Assembly: GCA_964439265.1 (NCBI GenBank)
Contig: CAYTOA010000007.1
Span: 1-64,000 of the forward strand
From: JAGVPT01 sp964439265
Lineage (GTDB): Bacteria; Bacteroidota; Ignavibacteria; UBA10030; UBA8401
Reading direction: 5' to 3'
DNA: 64,000 nt
This document shows positions 7,869 through 14,654 of the stretch, one piece after another; the first letter of the stretch is position 1, and each line of letters starts with the position of its first letter. The notes beneath the pieces are model-generated. The model saw nothing but the letters and a program-made list of their open reading frames with translations, ran no database searches and was not told the origin of the DNA. Made by a program: the position numbers and the translations under genes.

Positions 7869-8600
7869 ATGCGTGACATATCACGAAAAATAACGACTCT
7901 CCGGACGGCAGTTGCGCAGTCGACTCTGCGTGTCTCGCCATCCACCGTCACGCTCATCAAAGAAAACAAGATCCCGAAGGGAAATCCGCTTGAGGTGGCA
8001 AAAGTAGCGGCGATCCAGGGGGCGAAGAACACGAGCCAGATCATTCCGTATTGCCATCCGCTGCCGATCGACTTTGTCGGCGTCGAATTCACGATCGGCA
8101 AGACCGACATTGTCGCCACGGTCGAGGTCAAGGCGATCTACAAAACGGGCGTCGAGATGGAAGCGCTCACCGGCGCATCGGTCGCCGCGCTGACGCTTTA
8201 CGACATGATGAAGATGCTCGACGACGAAATGGAGATCCTCGGCGTTAANNNNNNNNNNNNNNNNNNNNNNNNNNNNNNNNNNNNNNNNNNNNNNNNNNNN
8301 NNNNNNNNNNNNNNNNNNNNNNNNNNNNNNNNNNNNNNNNNNNNNNNNCCGCGCGACACGACTCCTGAAGTGATGAAGAAAATCATCGAGAGAGAAATTC
8401 CCGGCATTGCGGAAGCCGCACGCGTCTACGGACAGGCGCGCACTCCGCTTGCGATGCTGTCGCGAAGCATCGCGGGCGTTCGGGGAAAAACGGTGATCGT
8501 GAGTTTGCCCGGGTCGAAGAACGGCGTGTCGGAATCCCTCGACGCGCTGCTTCCGGCGCTGCTGCATGTGTTCAATATGATGAGAGGAGAAGGTCACTGA
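7869..8600 (+). CDS. moaC: Bifunctional MoaC-MoaB/MogA molybdenum cofactor biosynthesis protein (interrupted by gap)
   Basis: The 5' part encodes cyclic pyranopterin monophosphate synthase (MoaC): KGNPLEVAKVAAIQGAKN, IPYCHPLP, EVKAIYKTGVEMEALTGAS and MLDDEMEI are all family hallmarks. After 100 Ns the same frame resumes with the C-terminal part of a MoaB/MogA domain (PRDTTPEV, ARTPLAMLSRS, VSLPGSKNGVSESLDALLPALLH). MoaC-MoaB fusions of about 300 residues are known in Bacteroidota relatives. Here 243 codons include 34 unknown ones, so the true gap probably holds more than 100 bases and the frame match across it is not proof. MoaC makes the pyranopterin intermediate; MoaB/MogA adenylylates molybdopterin. 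The partner gene moeA is at 12726-13949, separated by the peptide cassette. Confidence 0.9.
   Translation: MRDISRKITTLRTAVAQSTLRVSPSTVTLIKENKIPKGNPLEVAKVAAIQGAKNTSQIIPYCHPLPIDFVGVEFTIGKTDIVATVEVKAIYKTGVEMEALTGASVAALTLYDMMKMLDDEMEILGVXXXXXXXXXXXXXXXXXXXXXXXXXXXXXXXXXXPRDTTPEVMKKIIEREIPGIAEAARVYGQARTPLAMLSRSIAGVRGKTVIVSLPGSKNGVSESLDALLPALLHVFNMMRGEGH
8249..8348. other. Assembly gap (100 N)
   Basis: Exactly 100 unknown bases inside the moaC-moaB gene. The round number indicates a placeholder of unknown true length. Confidence 0.99.
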
Positions 8601-8643
8601 AGTATGGGGCTCCATCCAATACAAATTTCACAAGCAATATCGT

Positions 8644-9129
8644 TTGCCATTATTTAGCTATGCAAGCACTGCTAGCTACTTTGTCACCCTGTGCACAAAG
8701 GACCGGCAGCACTATTTTGGCGCGCTGCTCAATGGTGAACTGCATCTTTCGGCTATTGGGAAGATTTGTGAAGAATGTCTAAACAACCTTCCGTTGAAAT
8801 ATTCATTTATCAGGTTAGATGAATACGTGATTATGCCGAATCATATGCATGCTATCTTCACAATTAATAACCCGGGTAAAGAACGCATGCTTCACGAGAA
8901 AAGGTTTCAGCCAGAGAAAGAATCGCTCTCGTCGGTCATTCGAAATTTTAAATCGACTGTAACGTTATTGGTGCGTCGGAACATCAGCGCGATGGATGTT
9001 TGGCAGCCTCGATTTTTCGACCGCATTGTTCGTGATGAAAATGAATTACGTAGAATAAGAACGTACATACGGAATAATCCCGCACGATGGAGAATCGATG
9101 GAAGTAGTCTCGGGAAGTTATTAATGTAG
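8644..9129 (+). CDS. REP-associated tyrosine transposase (RAYT, IS200-like Y1 family)
   Basis: The 161-residue product shows the Y1/HUH transposase fold: SYFVTLCTKDR and HYFG at the start, the HUH metal motif in MPNHMHAIF, then WQPRFFDRIVRDENELRRIRTYIRNNPARW with the nucleophile tyrosine (TYIRNNP). This WQ..FFDR..R and IRNNPARW combination is typical of RAYT proteins, which process REP palindromes at single-stranded DNA. The first usable start is a TTG at 8644, and the frame is open back to 8584 with no ATG or GTG, so the N-terminus is uncertain or slightly truncated. A double hairpin directly overlaps its stop codon (9123-9192), as expected for a RAYT and its REP target. Confidence 0.88.
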   Translation: MPLFSYASTASYFVTLCTKDRQHYFGALLNGELHLSAIGKICEECLNNLPLKYSFIRLDEYVIMPNHMHAIFTINNPGKERMLHEKRFQPEKESLSSVIRNFKSTVTLLVRRNISAMDVWQPRFFDRIVRDENELRRIRTYIRNNPARWRIDGSSLGKLLM

Positions 9130-9192
9130 GAACGGATGGAAATCCGTTCCGTCGATCTTAATTGGGAACGGTCTTCCGACCGCCCCTACATT
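9123..9192. repeat. REP-like double hairpin next to the RAYT gene
   Basis: The outer arms AATGTAGG (9123-9130) and CCTACATT (9185-9192) are exact inverted repeats. Between them are a perfect hairpin with arms GGAACGGAT (9129-9137) and ATCCGTTCC (9142-9150) and a smaller one with arms CGGTC (9169-9173) and GACCG (9178-9182). The element begins at the transposase stop codon. The paired-hairpin layout resembles a bipartite REP (BIME). Confidence 0.7.
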
Positions 9193-9237
9193 TTGGCGCG
9201 GGAGGTCGATCAGAATTCACTTTTTTTAAATTTCTTC

Positions 9238-9266
9238 TTGACAACTCTGCTCTTAACAATTATCTT
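9238..9266 (+). promoter_or_regulatory. Sigma-70-type promoter for the peptide cassette
   Basis: TTGACA (9238-9243), a 17-base spacer and TATCTT (9261-9266) form an almost ideal housekeeping promoter 84 bases upstream of the TlpA-like gene. It is the best-looking promoter in the window. Transcript start would be near 9273. Confidence 0.6.
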
Positions 9267-9299
9267 TCACATAAGAAGTTCTAACCTATAAAGTCAGTG

Positions 9300-9337
9300 T
9301 GATAACGGGGAGTTAAACTTTACAAGTTTAATTATCA
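9300..9337. promoter_or_regulatory. Nested palindrome in the 5' leader of the peptide cassette
   Basis: Outer arms TGATAA (9300-9305) and TTATCA (9332-9337) enclose a perfect inner hairpin TAAACTT (9314-9320), TAC, AAGTTTA (9324-9330). It lies between the promoter and the first gene. It could be an operator bound by a dimeric repressor or an RNA hairpin in the leader; the sequence does not decide. Confidence 0.45.
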
Positions 9338-9349
9338 TGACTGAATCCA

Positions 9350-9889
9350 ATGATATCTCATTCACGGCGTAGGGCATTAGCTGCCATCTCACTTGTGGTG
9401 CTGTGTACGGCACCCATCGCAATAATAGTACACCTCTCCCGAAACTTTGCTCCGTCTCCCTTGCTGCTCGGACATACAATGCCTCCGCTGTCGGCACGAA
9501 AGCTCGATGGTCAGAACCTTGTGCAAGACACGTCGATTAGGAAAAAACGTGTCGTCGTGTTCTTTGCACCGGCATGCGGCCATTGCCGAAATGAATTGAT
9601 CAATCTGGACAAGCTGCTCCCGAAATACATGGAAACCATCGATGTCCTCGGCGTTTCCCTCGACAACTCCCGAGCGACCGCAGCAATGGCGGCAGATCTT
9701 CACTTGAATTTTCCGATTGTTGTTGCCGACAAGGATCGTTTGGATGTAGGATACAATGTAAATATCCTCCCCGTTATGTTTTGTTTTGATGAATACCGCG
9801 TGCTGAAAAAATTGTACTATGGAGAACATACGCTGGCGATCGATGAACGCCTGTTCGAGGAATTCACTTCTTCGTCCAACGCTCGGTAG
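9350..9889 (+). CDS. TlpA-like membrane-anchored thioredoxin
   Basis: The 179-residue protein has an N-terminal signal anchor (basic SRRRA followed by a hydrophobic stretch at about 9-29) and a periplasmic thioredoxin-fold domain. The redox motif is C76-G-H-C79 in FFAPACGHCR. VLGVSLDNSRA and NFPIVVADKDRL are typical of TlpA/redoxin proteins, and a cis-proline is likely at NILPVMF. Such proteins reduce or shuffle disulfides outside the inner membrane. Being first in the cassette with a Cys-rich peptide and a MauE-like protein, it probably manages the disulfide state of the exported peptide or of the C39 enzyme; that role is inferred. No Shine-Dalgarno site is obvious directly before the ATG. 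Confidence 0.85.
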   Translation: MISHSRRRALAAISLVVLCTAPIAIIVHLSRNFAPSPLLLGHTMPPLSARKLDGQNLVQDTSIRKKRVVVFFAPACGHCRNELINLDKLLPKYMETIDVLGVSLDNSRATAAMAADLHLNFPIVVADKDRLDVGYNVNILPVMFCFDEYRVLKKLYYGEHTLAIDERLFEEFTSSSNAR

Positions 9890-9917
9890 ATCCGCCGGAG
9901 GGGGGGGACTTTTGACG

Positions 9918-10439
9918 GTGAAAAAACGGTATGCAGGAGTCGCGGCTGTGATGCTGGCCGCGGGGATTGTCAATTCATCGTGGGATTTCCATGCGCCCCT
10001 CTTTAAGCAGACTGTCCCTGACGGCTATGCAGGAGGGGAATATCTAGGAACAGACGGAGTCGTGATGCAGTCGAGCTACAACGACTGCGGCCCTGCAGCG
10101 TTGCAAATGATCTTCGACCGGTACGGCATTCCCAGCACGTTCGGCGAAATAAAACAAACTGTCCGTCTCGAAGGGAATGGAGCGACGATGTTCTCACTGA
10201 AGCGGATGGCGGAAGAGAAGGGTTTGCATGCGGAAGGATGGCTGTTGACGCTGGGAGATCTTGCGACAGCTTCTTTTCCGCTCGTACTTTTTGTACACGA
10301 CGACCATTTCATTGTTGCAGACAGCATCTATGATAGCATCATTTATTTGCGGGATCCTGCAATCGGTAAAATCAAAATACCGGCGATTAATTTGACCCGG
10401 ATATGGCGGGGCGAGACGTTGATCATTGATCAGAAATAA
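9918..10439 (+). CDS. Stand-alone C39-family cysteine peptidase (double-glycine leader peptidase), membrane-anchored
   Basis: From the GTG at 9918 the product is 173 residues (TTG at 9912 is an alternative; both follow a GGAGGGGGGG stretch at 9897-9907). Residues 1-20 form a signal anchor, placing the enzyme outside the inner membrane. The C39 core is complete: oxyanion Q51, nucleophile C57 in YNDCGPAAL, H130 in VHDDHFIVAD and D146 in LRDPAIG. In bacteriocin export this domain is normally fused to an ABC transporter and cuts after Gly-Gly in the cytoplasm. Here there is no ATPase or transporter domain in the protein or nearby. The next gene encodes a peptide with a perfect Gly-Gly leader behind a Sec signal, so cleavage in the periplasm is the natural inference. 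Confidence 0.88.
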   Translation: MKKRYAGVAAVMLAAGIVNSSWDFHAPLFKQTVPDGYAGGEYLGTDGVVMQSSYNDCGPAALQMIFDRYGIPSTFGEIKQTVRLEGNGATMFSLKRMAEEKGLHAEGWLLTLGDLATASFPLVLFVHDDHFIVADSIYDSIIYLRDPAIGKIKIPAINLTRIWRGETLIIDQK

Positions 10440-10443
10440 GCCT

Positions 10444-10543
10444 TGCTCACCGGTTTAGACTGCGTGGATGACCATTATGCACTTTTGCTCGGGCGTTGAA
10501 GTGCCTAGTGTGATTCCCGCTGACAAACAGCCCGCGGTGAGCA
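10444..10543. promoter_or_regulatory. Long-range inverted repeat between peptidase and precursor genes
   Basis: TGCTCACCG (10444-10452) and CGGTGAGCA (10535-10543) are exact inverted repeats 82 bases apart, filling the 146-base gap before the precursor gene. They could close a leader RNA structure; there is no T-run, so it is not a simple terminator. Confidence 0.35.
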
Positions 10544-10585
10544 GGAAATAATTAACAAACTAAATATTCAATCACAGGGGGAGTT

Positions 10586-10804
10586 ATGAGAAAAGCAATC
10601 TCGTTGTTGATGGTATTCGTCGTTGTGCTGACATTGCTCGGGCCGGTCAGCGCCCAGCCGAAGGTGTCTGCTCAACTTGATTCAAATGAGATGCAGCAGA
10701 TCAGCGGAGGGAAGTCGGCCTGCGTTTCTTTTGGAGGTCTGGCTTGTTGCTGTTTAGACCTTTGGGTAGCGCAGATCTGTCTGTGCGTATACAATCCATT
10801 CTAG
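10586..10804 (+). CDS. Cys-rich secreted peptide precursor with Sec signal plus double-glycine leader
   Basis: The 72-residue product has two stacked export signals. Residues 1-23 are a standard Sec signal peptide (MRKAISLL..., cleavage near PVSA). Residues 31-42 match the double-glycine leader consensus at every key place: L31 (-12), E35 (-8), M36 (-7), I39 (-4), G41-G42 (-2/-1). The predicted mature part is 30 residues with six cysteines (46, 54, 55, 56, 65, 67) and an aromatic C-terminus. GGGGGAG at 10577-10583 is a strong ribosome site. The C39 peptidase just upstream is the obvious processing enzyme. It may be a bacteriocin-like, signalling or surface peptide; the activity is unknown. 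Confidence 0.85.
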   Translation: MRKAISLLMVFVVVLTLLGPVSAQPKVSAQLDSNEMQQISGGKSACVSFGGLACCCLDLWVAQICLCVYNPF

Positions 10805-10816
10805 CCTGAGCTCACG

Positions 10817-10850
10817 CTGCCCTCTCAAGACATTTGACAAGAGAGGGCAG
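10817..10850 (+). terminator. Stem-loop after the precursor gene (partial terminator or mRNA stabiliser)
   Basis: A perfect ten-base stem, CTGCCCTCTC (10817-10826) and GAGAGGGCAG (10841-10850), encloses a 14-base loop. It starts 12 bases after the precursor stop. No T-run follows, so it may attenuate downstream transcription or protect the precursor mRNA, giving more peptide than accessory proteins. Confidence 0.5.
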
Positions 10851-10875
10851 TGCTCATAAACCAGGATGACGCAAT

Positions 10876-10935
10876 ATGGCAGAACGTCTATTGCATTTCA
10901 TTAAACTTACTGGACACGTTGGAGCAAACGTATGA
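10876..10935 (+). CDS. Possible 19-residue leader peptide coupled to the next gene
   Basis: An ATG at 10876 with AGGA nine bases upstream opens a 19-codon frame (MAERLLHF... to GANV). Its TGA stop (10933-10935) overlaps the ATG of the next gene (10932) in an ATGA arrangement. This could be a translational coupling device or chance; no homologue is recognised. Confidence 0.25.
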   Translation: MAERLLHFIKLTGHVGANV

Positions 10936-11441
10936 ATTGTGTTAAAAACAAGACACCAAAGATCCTTTTCTTTGGAATTCTTTTTGCGGCCTCCATATCA
11001 AAGGGTCAAATACCCGCCTCGGGGTCGGACCTCCCATCGCTTTCGTCAGTCCATTGGGGAATGGATAGACAGGAAGTAAAAATGCAAATAGGTCGAGACA
11101 CGGAAGAGATAGGCGACACGGCGATTGCATATCAGGATTCGCTCAAAGGTTCAATTGTCCATGTGGCCTTAACATTCGGAAAAGCTGACAGTGAAAAAGG
11201 GCTGAAATTCGTGGAAGTTCAATTCGGTGAGAAGAATGTAGAGGGACTGCGCTCCTACCTCACGACCCGTTACGGAAACAACTATGAAACGGAAAGAAAA
11301 GAAAAGACTAAGTTGTTTTTTACGGTGAAACTTGAAGCTTCAAAATGGCTTTTAAGAAATGAGAGCATCATGATGATGGTCTTCTCGCATGGTGACGAAG
11401 TGTTGGCCCTTAACCTGCTCTACAATCGCAGAGGAAAGTGA
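10932..11441 (+). CDS. Secreted hypothetical protein of the peptide cassette
   Basis: The 169-residue protein has a signal peptide (hydrophobic residues about 11-24, cleavage near SKGQ) and a soluble domain. The segment SSVHWGMDRQEVKMQIG resembles a motif seen at the start of small secreted domains in which WGM is followed by an EV helix, but I cannot name a family. The C-terminal half is rich in strands and charged residues. Lying between the precursor and two membrane proteins, it may be an immunity, chaperone or assembly factor; this is only positional inference. The DNA here is more A/T-rich than in the flanking molybdenum-cofactor genes. Confidence 0.65.
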   Translation: MNCVKNKTPKILFFGILFAASISKGQIPASGSDLPSLSSVHWGMDRQEVKMQIGRDTEEIGDTAIAYQDSLKGSIVHVALTFGKADSEKGLKFVEVQFGEKNVEGLRSYLTTRYGNNYETERKEKTKLFFTVKLEASKWLLRNESIMMMVFSHGDEVLALNLLYNRRGK

Positions 11442-11485
11442 CTATGTTTACCTTCGAATAAATTCAAACTCGGGAGGGGGATTGC

Positions 11486-12139
11486 ATGATAAATCCGTCT
11501 TTAATGTTGTTGCCATCGAAAGAAAATCTCGAACACATTGGGGCTCCTCATACGTGGAGAACATCCTATTTTATAGTTGTTGCGGGGACCAGCCTTTTGG
11601 CATGGCTCAAGAGTTGTTTAAAAGGTTCTTCGCCGGGAACCGATCTGATCGTGCTGGCTGCCGCGTTGATCGTTATGTCAATTTCCCTTTACGTGATATG
11701 GTCACTGGTTGCGCTGTTGTCGTATCTATTCTCGATACTTGTTGTTCCTATGAAAAGGATTAGTTACATGCGTATTTTTTCTCTTGTGTCTTATTGCGGA
11801 ATTATCTTTTTAATCGGAGAATTGGTAAATTTTATCCTCTTGAGAATCCCCCTGCTCAAAATACGCTCTTCCGTCTTCCCCAACCGGTTTCCCATCGGCT
11901 TGGACTTACTTTTGAACGGAGGACATCCGAGTCTCCCTCTCGCCATTCTCATGCACAGTATAAATCCCATCATCATTTGGTATTGTGCGACGTTGTCCCT
12001 TGGACTGCACAGAATTACCGGGGTGAGTAAAATGGGGGCAGGAATTATTGTAGGTTCGATCTGGGTGATCGGGATTGGCTCCGTCGCCCTTATTGCATCT
12101 GTCCTGGGAGGTACAACGATCGGCCTTAAAATAGGATGA
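11486..12139 (+). CDS. Yip1-like integral membrane protein
   Basis: The 217-residue protein has about five hydrophobic segments (roughly 28-45, 54-88, 97-120, 148-172, 183-208). The C-terminal arrangement INPIIIWYCATLSLGLHRITGVSKMGAG fits the Yip1 family pattern, where an N-P-x-x-x-W is followed by a small helix, TG(V/L)S and a further membrane span. GGGAGGGGG at 11472-11480 is a strong ribosome site before the ATG at 11486. In the cassette it may act in peptide transport or self-protection; Yip1 family membership alone does not give a function. Alternative: an unrelated polytopic protein with a chance resemblance. Confidence 0.6.
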   Translation: MINPSLMLLPSKENLEHIGAPHTWRTSYFIVVAGTSLLAWLKSCLKGSSPGTDLIVLAAALIVMSISLYVIWSLVALLSYLFSILVVPMKRISYMRIFSLVSYCGIIFLIGELVNFILLRIPLLKIRSSVFPNRFPIGLDLLLNGGHPSLPLAILMHSINPIIIWYCATLSLGLHRITGVSKMGAGIIVGSIWVIGIGSVALIASVLGGTTIGLKIG

Positions 12140-12149
12140 CCATTTGAAC

Positions 12150-12608
12150 ATGTCAGTGAGAAACTATTTTTATTATATTTTCCGCGCGATTCTCGGAGCA
12201 ACCATGAGTTTCGCAGGATGCGCGAAATTATTCGACAGCGAAGCTTTCCAGAGGGCGATCCAACAACTGGATCTCGTTCCATCCTCCCTGGTGTTCCCTG
12301 TCATGGTCGTGATCGTGCAATGTGAGATTTGGCTGGGTCTTGCGCTTATCGTCGGTTTTCGGACGAGAATTGTCGCCGCAATACTTGCGGGATTGGTCTC
12401 GCTCTTTATCATCGCCATTGCTGTCGCTCTTTTGCGGGGAACAACCGGCGATTGCGGCTGCTTCGGATCGTTTGCTTCCGAGAAAATGGGCCCCGGTATT
12501 ATTGTCCGGGATTTCCTTCTCTTGTGCGGTTGTCTCTGGCTCTCGTTTCATAAGGATTTGAATTCCTCTGATCGCCGGAAAGCAGAAAAGACGATAGATT
12601 ATACCTAA
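12150..12608 (+). CDS. MauE/DoxX-like redox-associated membrane protein
   Basis: From the ATG at 12150 (a TTG at 12144 is also possible) the product is 152 residues with four membrane segments. MauE/DoxX features are FRAILGATMSFAGCAKL in the first helix and the conserved loop GDCGCFGSF with two cysteines before the last helix. MauE-like proteins accept or deliver electrons for disulfide chemistry together with thioredoxin-like partners such as MauD or TlpA. The TlpA-like gene at 9350 and the six-cysteine precursor give it a natural job in supplying or removing reducing power outside the membrane. It is the last gene of the cassette; moeA follows after 117 bases. Confidence 0.82.
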   Translation: MSVRNYFYYIFRAILGATMSFAGCAKLFDSEAFQRAIQQLDLVPSSLVFPVMVVIVQCEIWLGLALIVGFRTRIVAAILAGLVSLFIIAIAVALLRGTTGDCGCFGSFASEKMGPGIIVRDFLLLCGCLWLSFHKDLNSSDRRKAEKTIDYT

Positions 12609-12725
12609 ACCAATAATTGATTCCTGCAGATATTATAGAATGCTGCTCGGGGGGACTTGTCTTTGTGCCTGAAATGTACTATCATCTGGGAAGAGATTGA
12701 AAATCACAGTGTTTAAAAAAATTAG

Positions 12726-13949
12726 ATGCTTGAATTCAACGAAGCGCTAGAAAGAATATCGAGACACGTCCGACGTTTGCTGCCGGTGAAGCTCCCTCTC
12801 GGCGAAACGCTCGGATTTGTCCTTGCCGAAGACATCAGAGCAAAGGAATCAATCCCGCTCTTTGATTCCTCCTCTGTCGACGGATTTGCGGTCCGCGTTC
12901 AGGACATTCGCGATGCATCCGCCGAACAACCGGTTCAACTGCCGGTGCAGTCCACTGTCTCCGCGGGGTTCACGGCTCCTCAGTCGTTGAAGCCGTTTCA
13001 CACCATAAAAATAATGACCGGTGCTGTTCTTCCTAAGAGAACCGATGCCGTCGTGATGAAAGAGTTTGTCAAAAATAAAGGGGATTCGATACTTGTTGCT
13101 TCAGCAATAAAAGAAGGATCGAACCTCCGGCGGCGCGGGGAAGAGTTCAGCAAGGAGGAAATTGTTTTCTCCAAAGGGACGCTCGTGACGCCGCCGGTGA
13201 TCGGAATGTGTGCAACGCTCGGCTTGGCATCGCTGAAAGTGTACCGCAAACCCGTAGTCGCCCTTGTGATCACGGGAAATGAAGTTCGATCCCCTTCGTC
13301 GCGATTACGCCGGGGGCAAATTCGCGATTCAAATTCATTTGCCCTTGCTGCGGCGTTGGAATCGGCTGGAATTACCCCGTCACTGGTGTCGCATGCGCCG
13401 GATGACAGGGATATGATTGCCAAAGTCTTTGCGCGCGCGTTGAAAAAAGCGGACGTTGTCGTTTCTGCAGGGGGCGTCTCTGTGGGGGATTTTGATTACG
13501 TTAAGCAAGTCCTCAACGACCTTCGCGTGAAAACGATTTTCTGGAGAGTTGCGATGAAGCCGGGGAAGCCGAACTATTTCGGGACGAGGGGAAAGAAGCT
13601 TGTTTTCGGCTTGCCGGGAAACCCAGTCTCGGCGATGGTCTCTCTTGAAATGCTGGTGATGCCCGCGCTTCGCAAAATGATGGGTTTTCATGTTACCGAT
13701 GCAGCGAGTCATGATGCTGTGATCGAGTTCGATTTGAAGAGGAGCGGAGGGAGGACAGAATTTGTCCGGGCGTTCGTATCCTGCTCCGGAGACGGCCGAT
13801 TCACCGTAAAGCCGGCTGCCGGTCAGGGCTCCCATATGGTCGGCGGTCTTGCCAGGGCAAATTGTCTTATAGTTCTGCCAAAGGAGGGAGAAAACATTCT
13901 CAAAGGGGAAACTGTGTCGATTCGCTTTCTCTCGTGGAATAAAATCTAG
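12726..13949 (+). CDS. moeA: Molybdopterin molybdenumtransferase MoeA
   Basis: The 407-residue protein is full length for MoeA, which inserts molybdate into adenylylated molybdopterin. Hallmarks are LFDSSSVDGFAV (domain I), IKIMTGAVLPKRTDAVVMKE, the molybdopterin-binding MoCF domain with LVITGNEV, VVSAGGVSVGDFDYVK, MKPGKPNYFG and GLPGNPVSAM, and the C-terminal domain ending GETVSIRF. Its functional partner, moaC-moaB, lies 4.1 kb upstream, and the interval is occupied by the RAYT and the peptide cassette. No molybdoenzyme gene is seen in this window. Confidence 0.95.
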   Translation: MLEFNEALERISRHVRRLLPVKLPLGETLGFVLAEDIRAKESIPLFDSSSVDGFAVRVQDIRDASAEQPVQLPVQSTVSAGFTAPQSLKPFHTIKIMTGAVLPKRTDAVVMKEFVKNKGDSILVASAIKEGSNLRRRGEEFSKEEIVFSKGTLVTPPVIGMCATLGLASLKVYRKPVVALVITGNEVRSPSSRLRRGQIRDSNSFALAAALESAGITPSLVSHAPDDRDMIAKVFARALKKADVVVSAGGVSVGDFDYVKQVLNDLRVKTIFWRVAMKPGKPNYFGTRGKKLVFGLPGNPVSAMVSLEMLVMPALRKMMGFHVTDAASHDAVIEFDLKRSGGRTEFVRAFVSCSGDGRFTVKPAAGQGSHMVGGLARANCLIVLPKEGENILKGETVSIRFLSWNKI

Positions 13950-14240
13950 CATCGCTTGGAACCTCAGTAATCTCTCCGATTTCATCCTTTCAGATGTCCG
14001 CAGTGGGGAATTCAGTGCTCCTATTAATGAGAAAATCTTCCCCCTTTTCTGATATTTGTACAAAGAACGGGAACGTTGTCTCTTTCAACACCTGCAACAT
14101 GTTAAAACGAATTGGTTTAGAGCGGATACGCGCCGGGTCTCAGTGGCATAATAGTTGAGAAGTATAGATGTATGCGTTGCCAAACGCCGCTGCATTATTT
14201 TGCTGATGGCGAAAACAACTTTTCTACAATCGAAGGCTTA

Positions 14241-14654
14241 ATGAAGCACGCCGCGAAGAAAGCGATATTGGGAAAGAGGAAGATCATACTTCTCCACTCC
14301 GCAGACAAGGATCTGATGAAGAGTCTTTCTATTCTTCTGCAGGATCAGTACGGAATTGTTTCAACCGAGACGGTCGAAGAACTTGCTCTTCAGCGGAACA
14401 ATAGTTGTATTTCCCTTCTTGTTGTCGACCTGGAACGTTCTATCCCAGCATTGCTTGCGGAATTCGAGCAGCGGCATCTTGAAGACCACGATGCTCCAAT
14501 TATCGTCCTGTATGCCTTCCGGCAAGGCCAGCCTGAATGGGAGAAGAAAATCCGCCAGCTCGCCAGCCAGGTTTTCTACAAGCCCGTCCAAATCGAACAG
14601 ATCCTGGAAGCGATCTCCGCTGAAGGGACCCTTCACAAAGTAGCGGAAAAATAG
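14241..14654 (+). CDS. Degenerate receiver-like protein
   Basis: From the ATG at 14241, which has GAAGG at 14232-14236, the product is 137 residues; an upstream start at 14172 in the same frame is less well supported. The fold follows a CheY-like receiver: strand KRKIILLHS, D63 in SLLVVDLE at the phosphorylation position, the PIIVLYAF strand, and K114 in FYKPVQIEQIL. The usual acidic pair is replaced by HSAD and the switch Thr/Ser by Y91. It may therefore be a phosphorylation-independent receiver or a protein-interaction module. No kinase or output domain is adjacent. Confidence 0.65.
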   Translation: MKHAAKKAILGKRKIILLHSADKDLMKSLSILLQDQYGIVSTETVEELALQRNNSCISLLVVDLERSIPALLAEFEQRHLEDHDAPIIVLYAFRQGQPEWEKKIRQLASQVFYKPVQIEQILEAISAEGTLHKVAEK

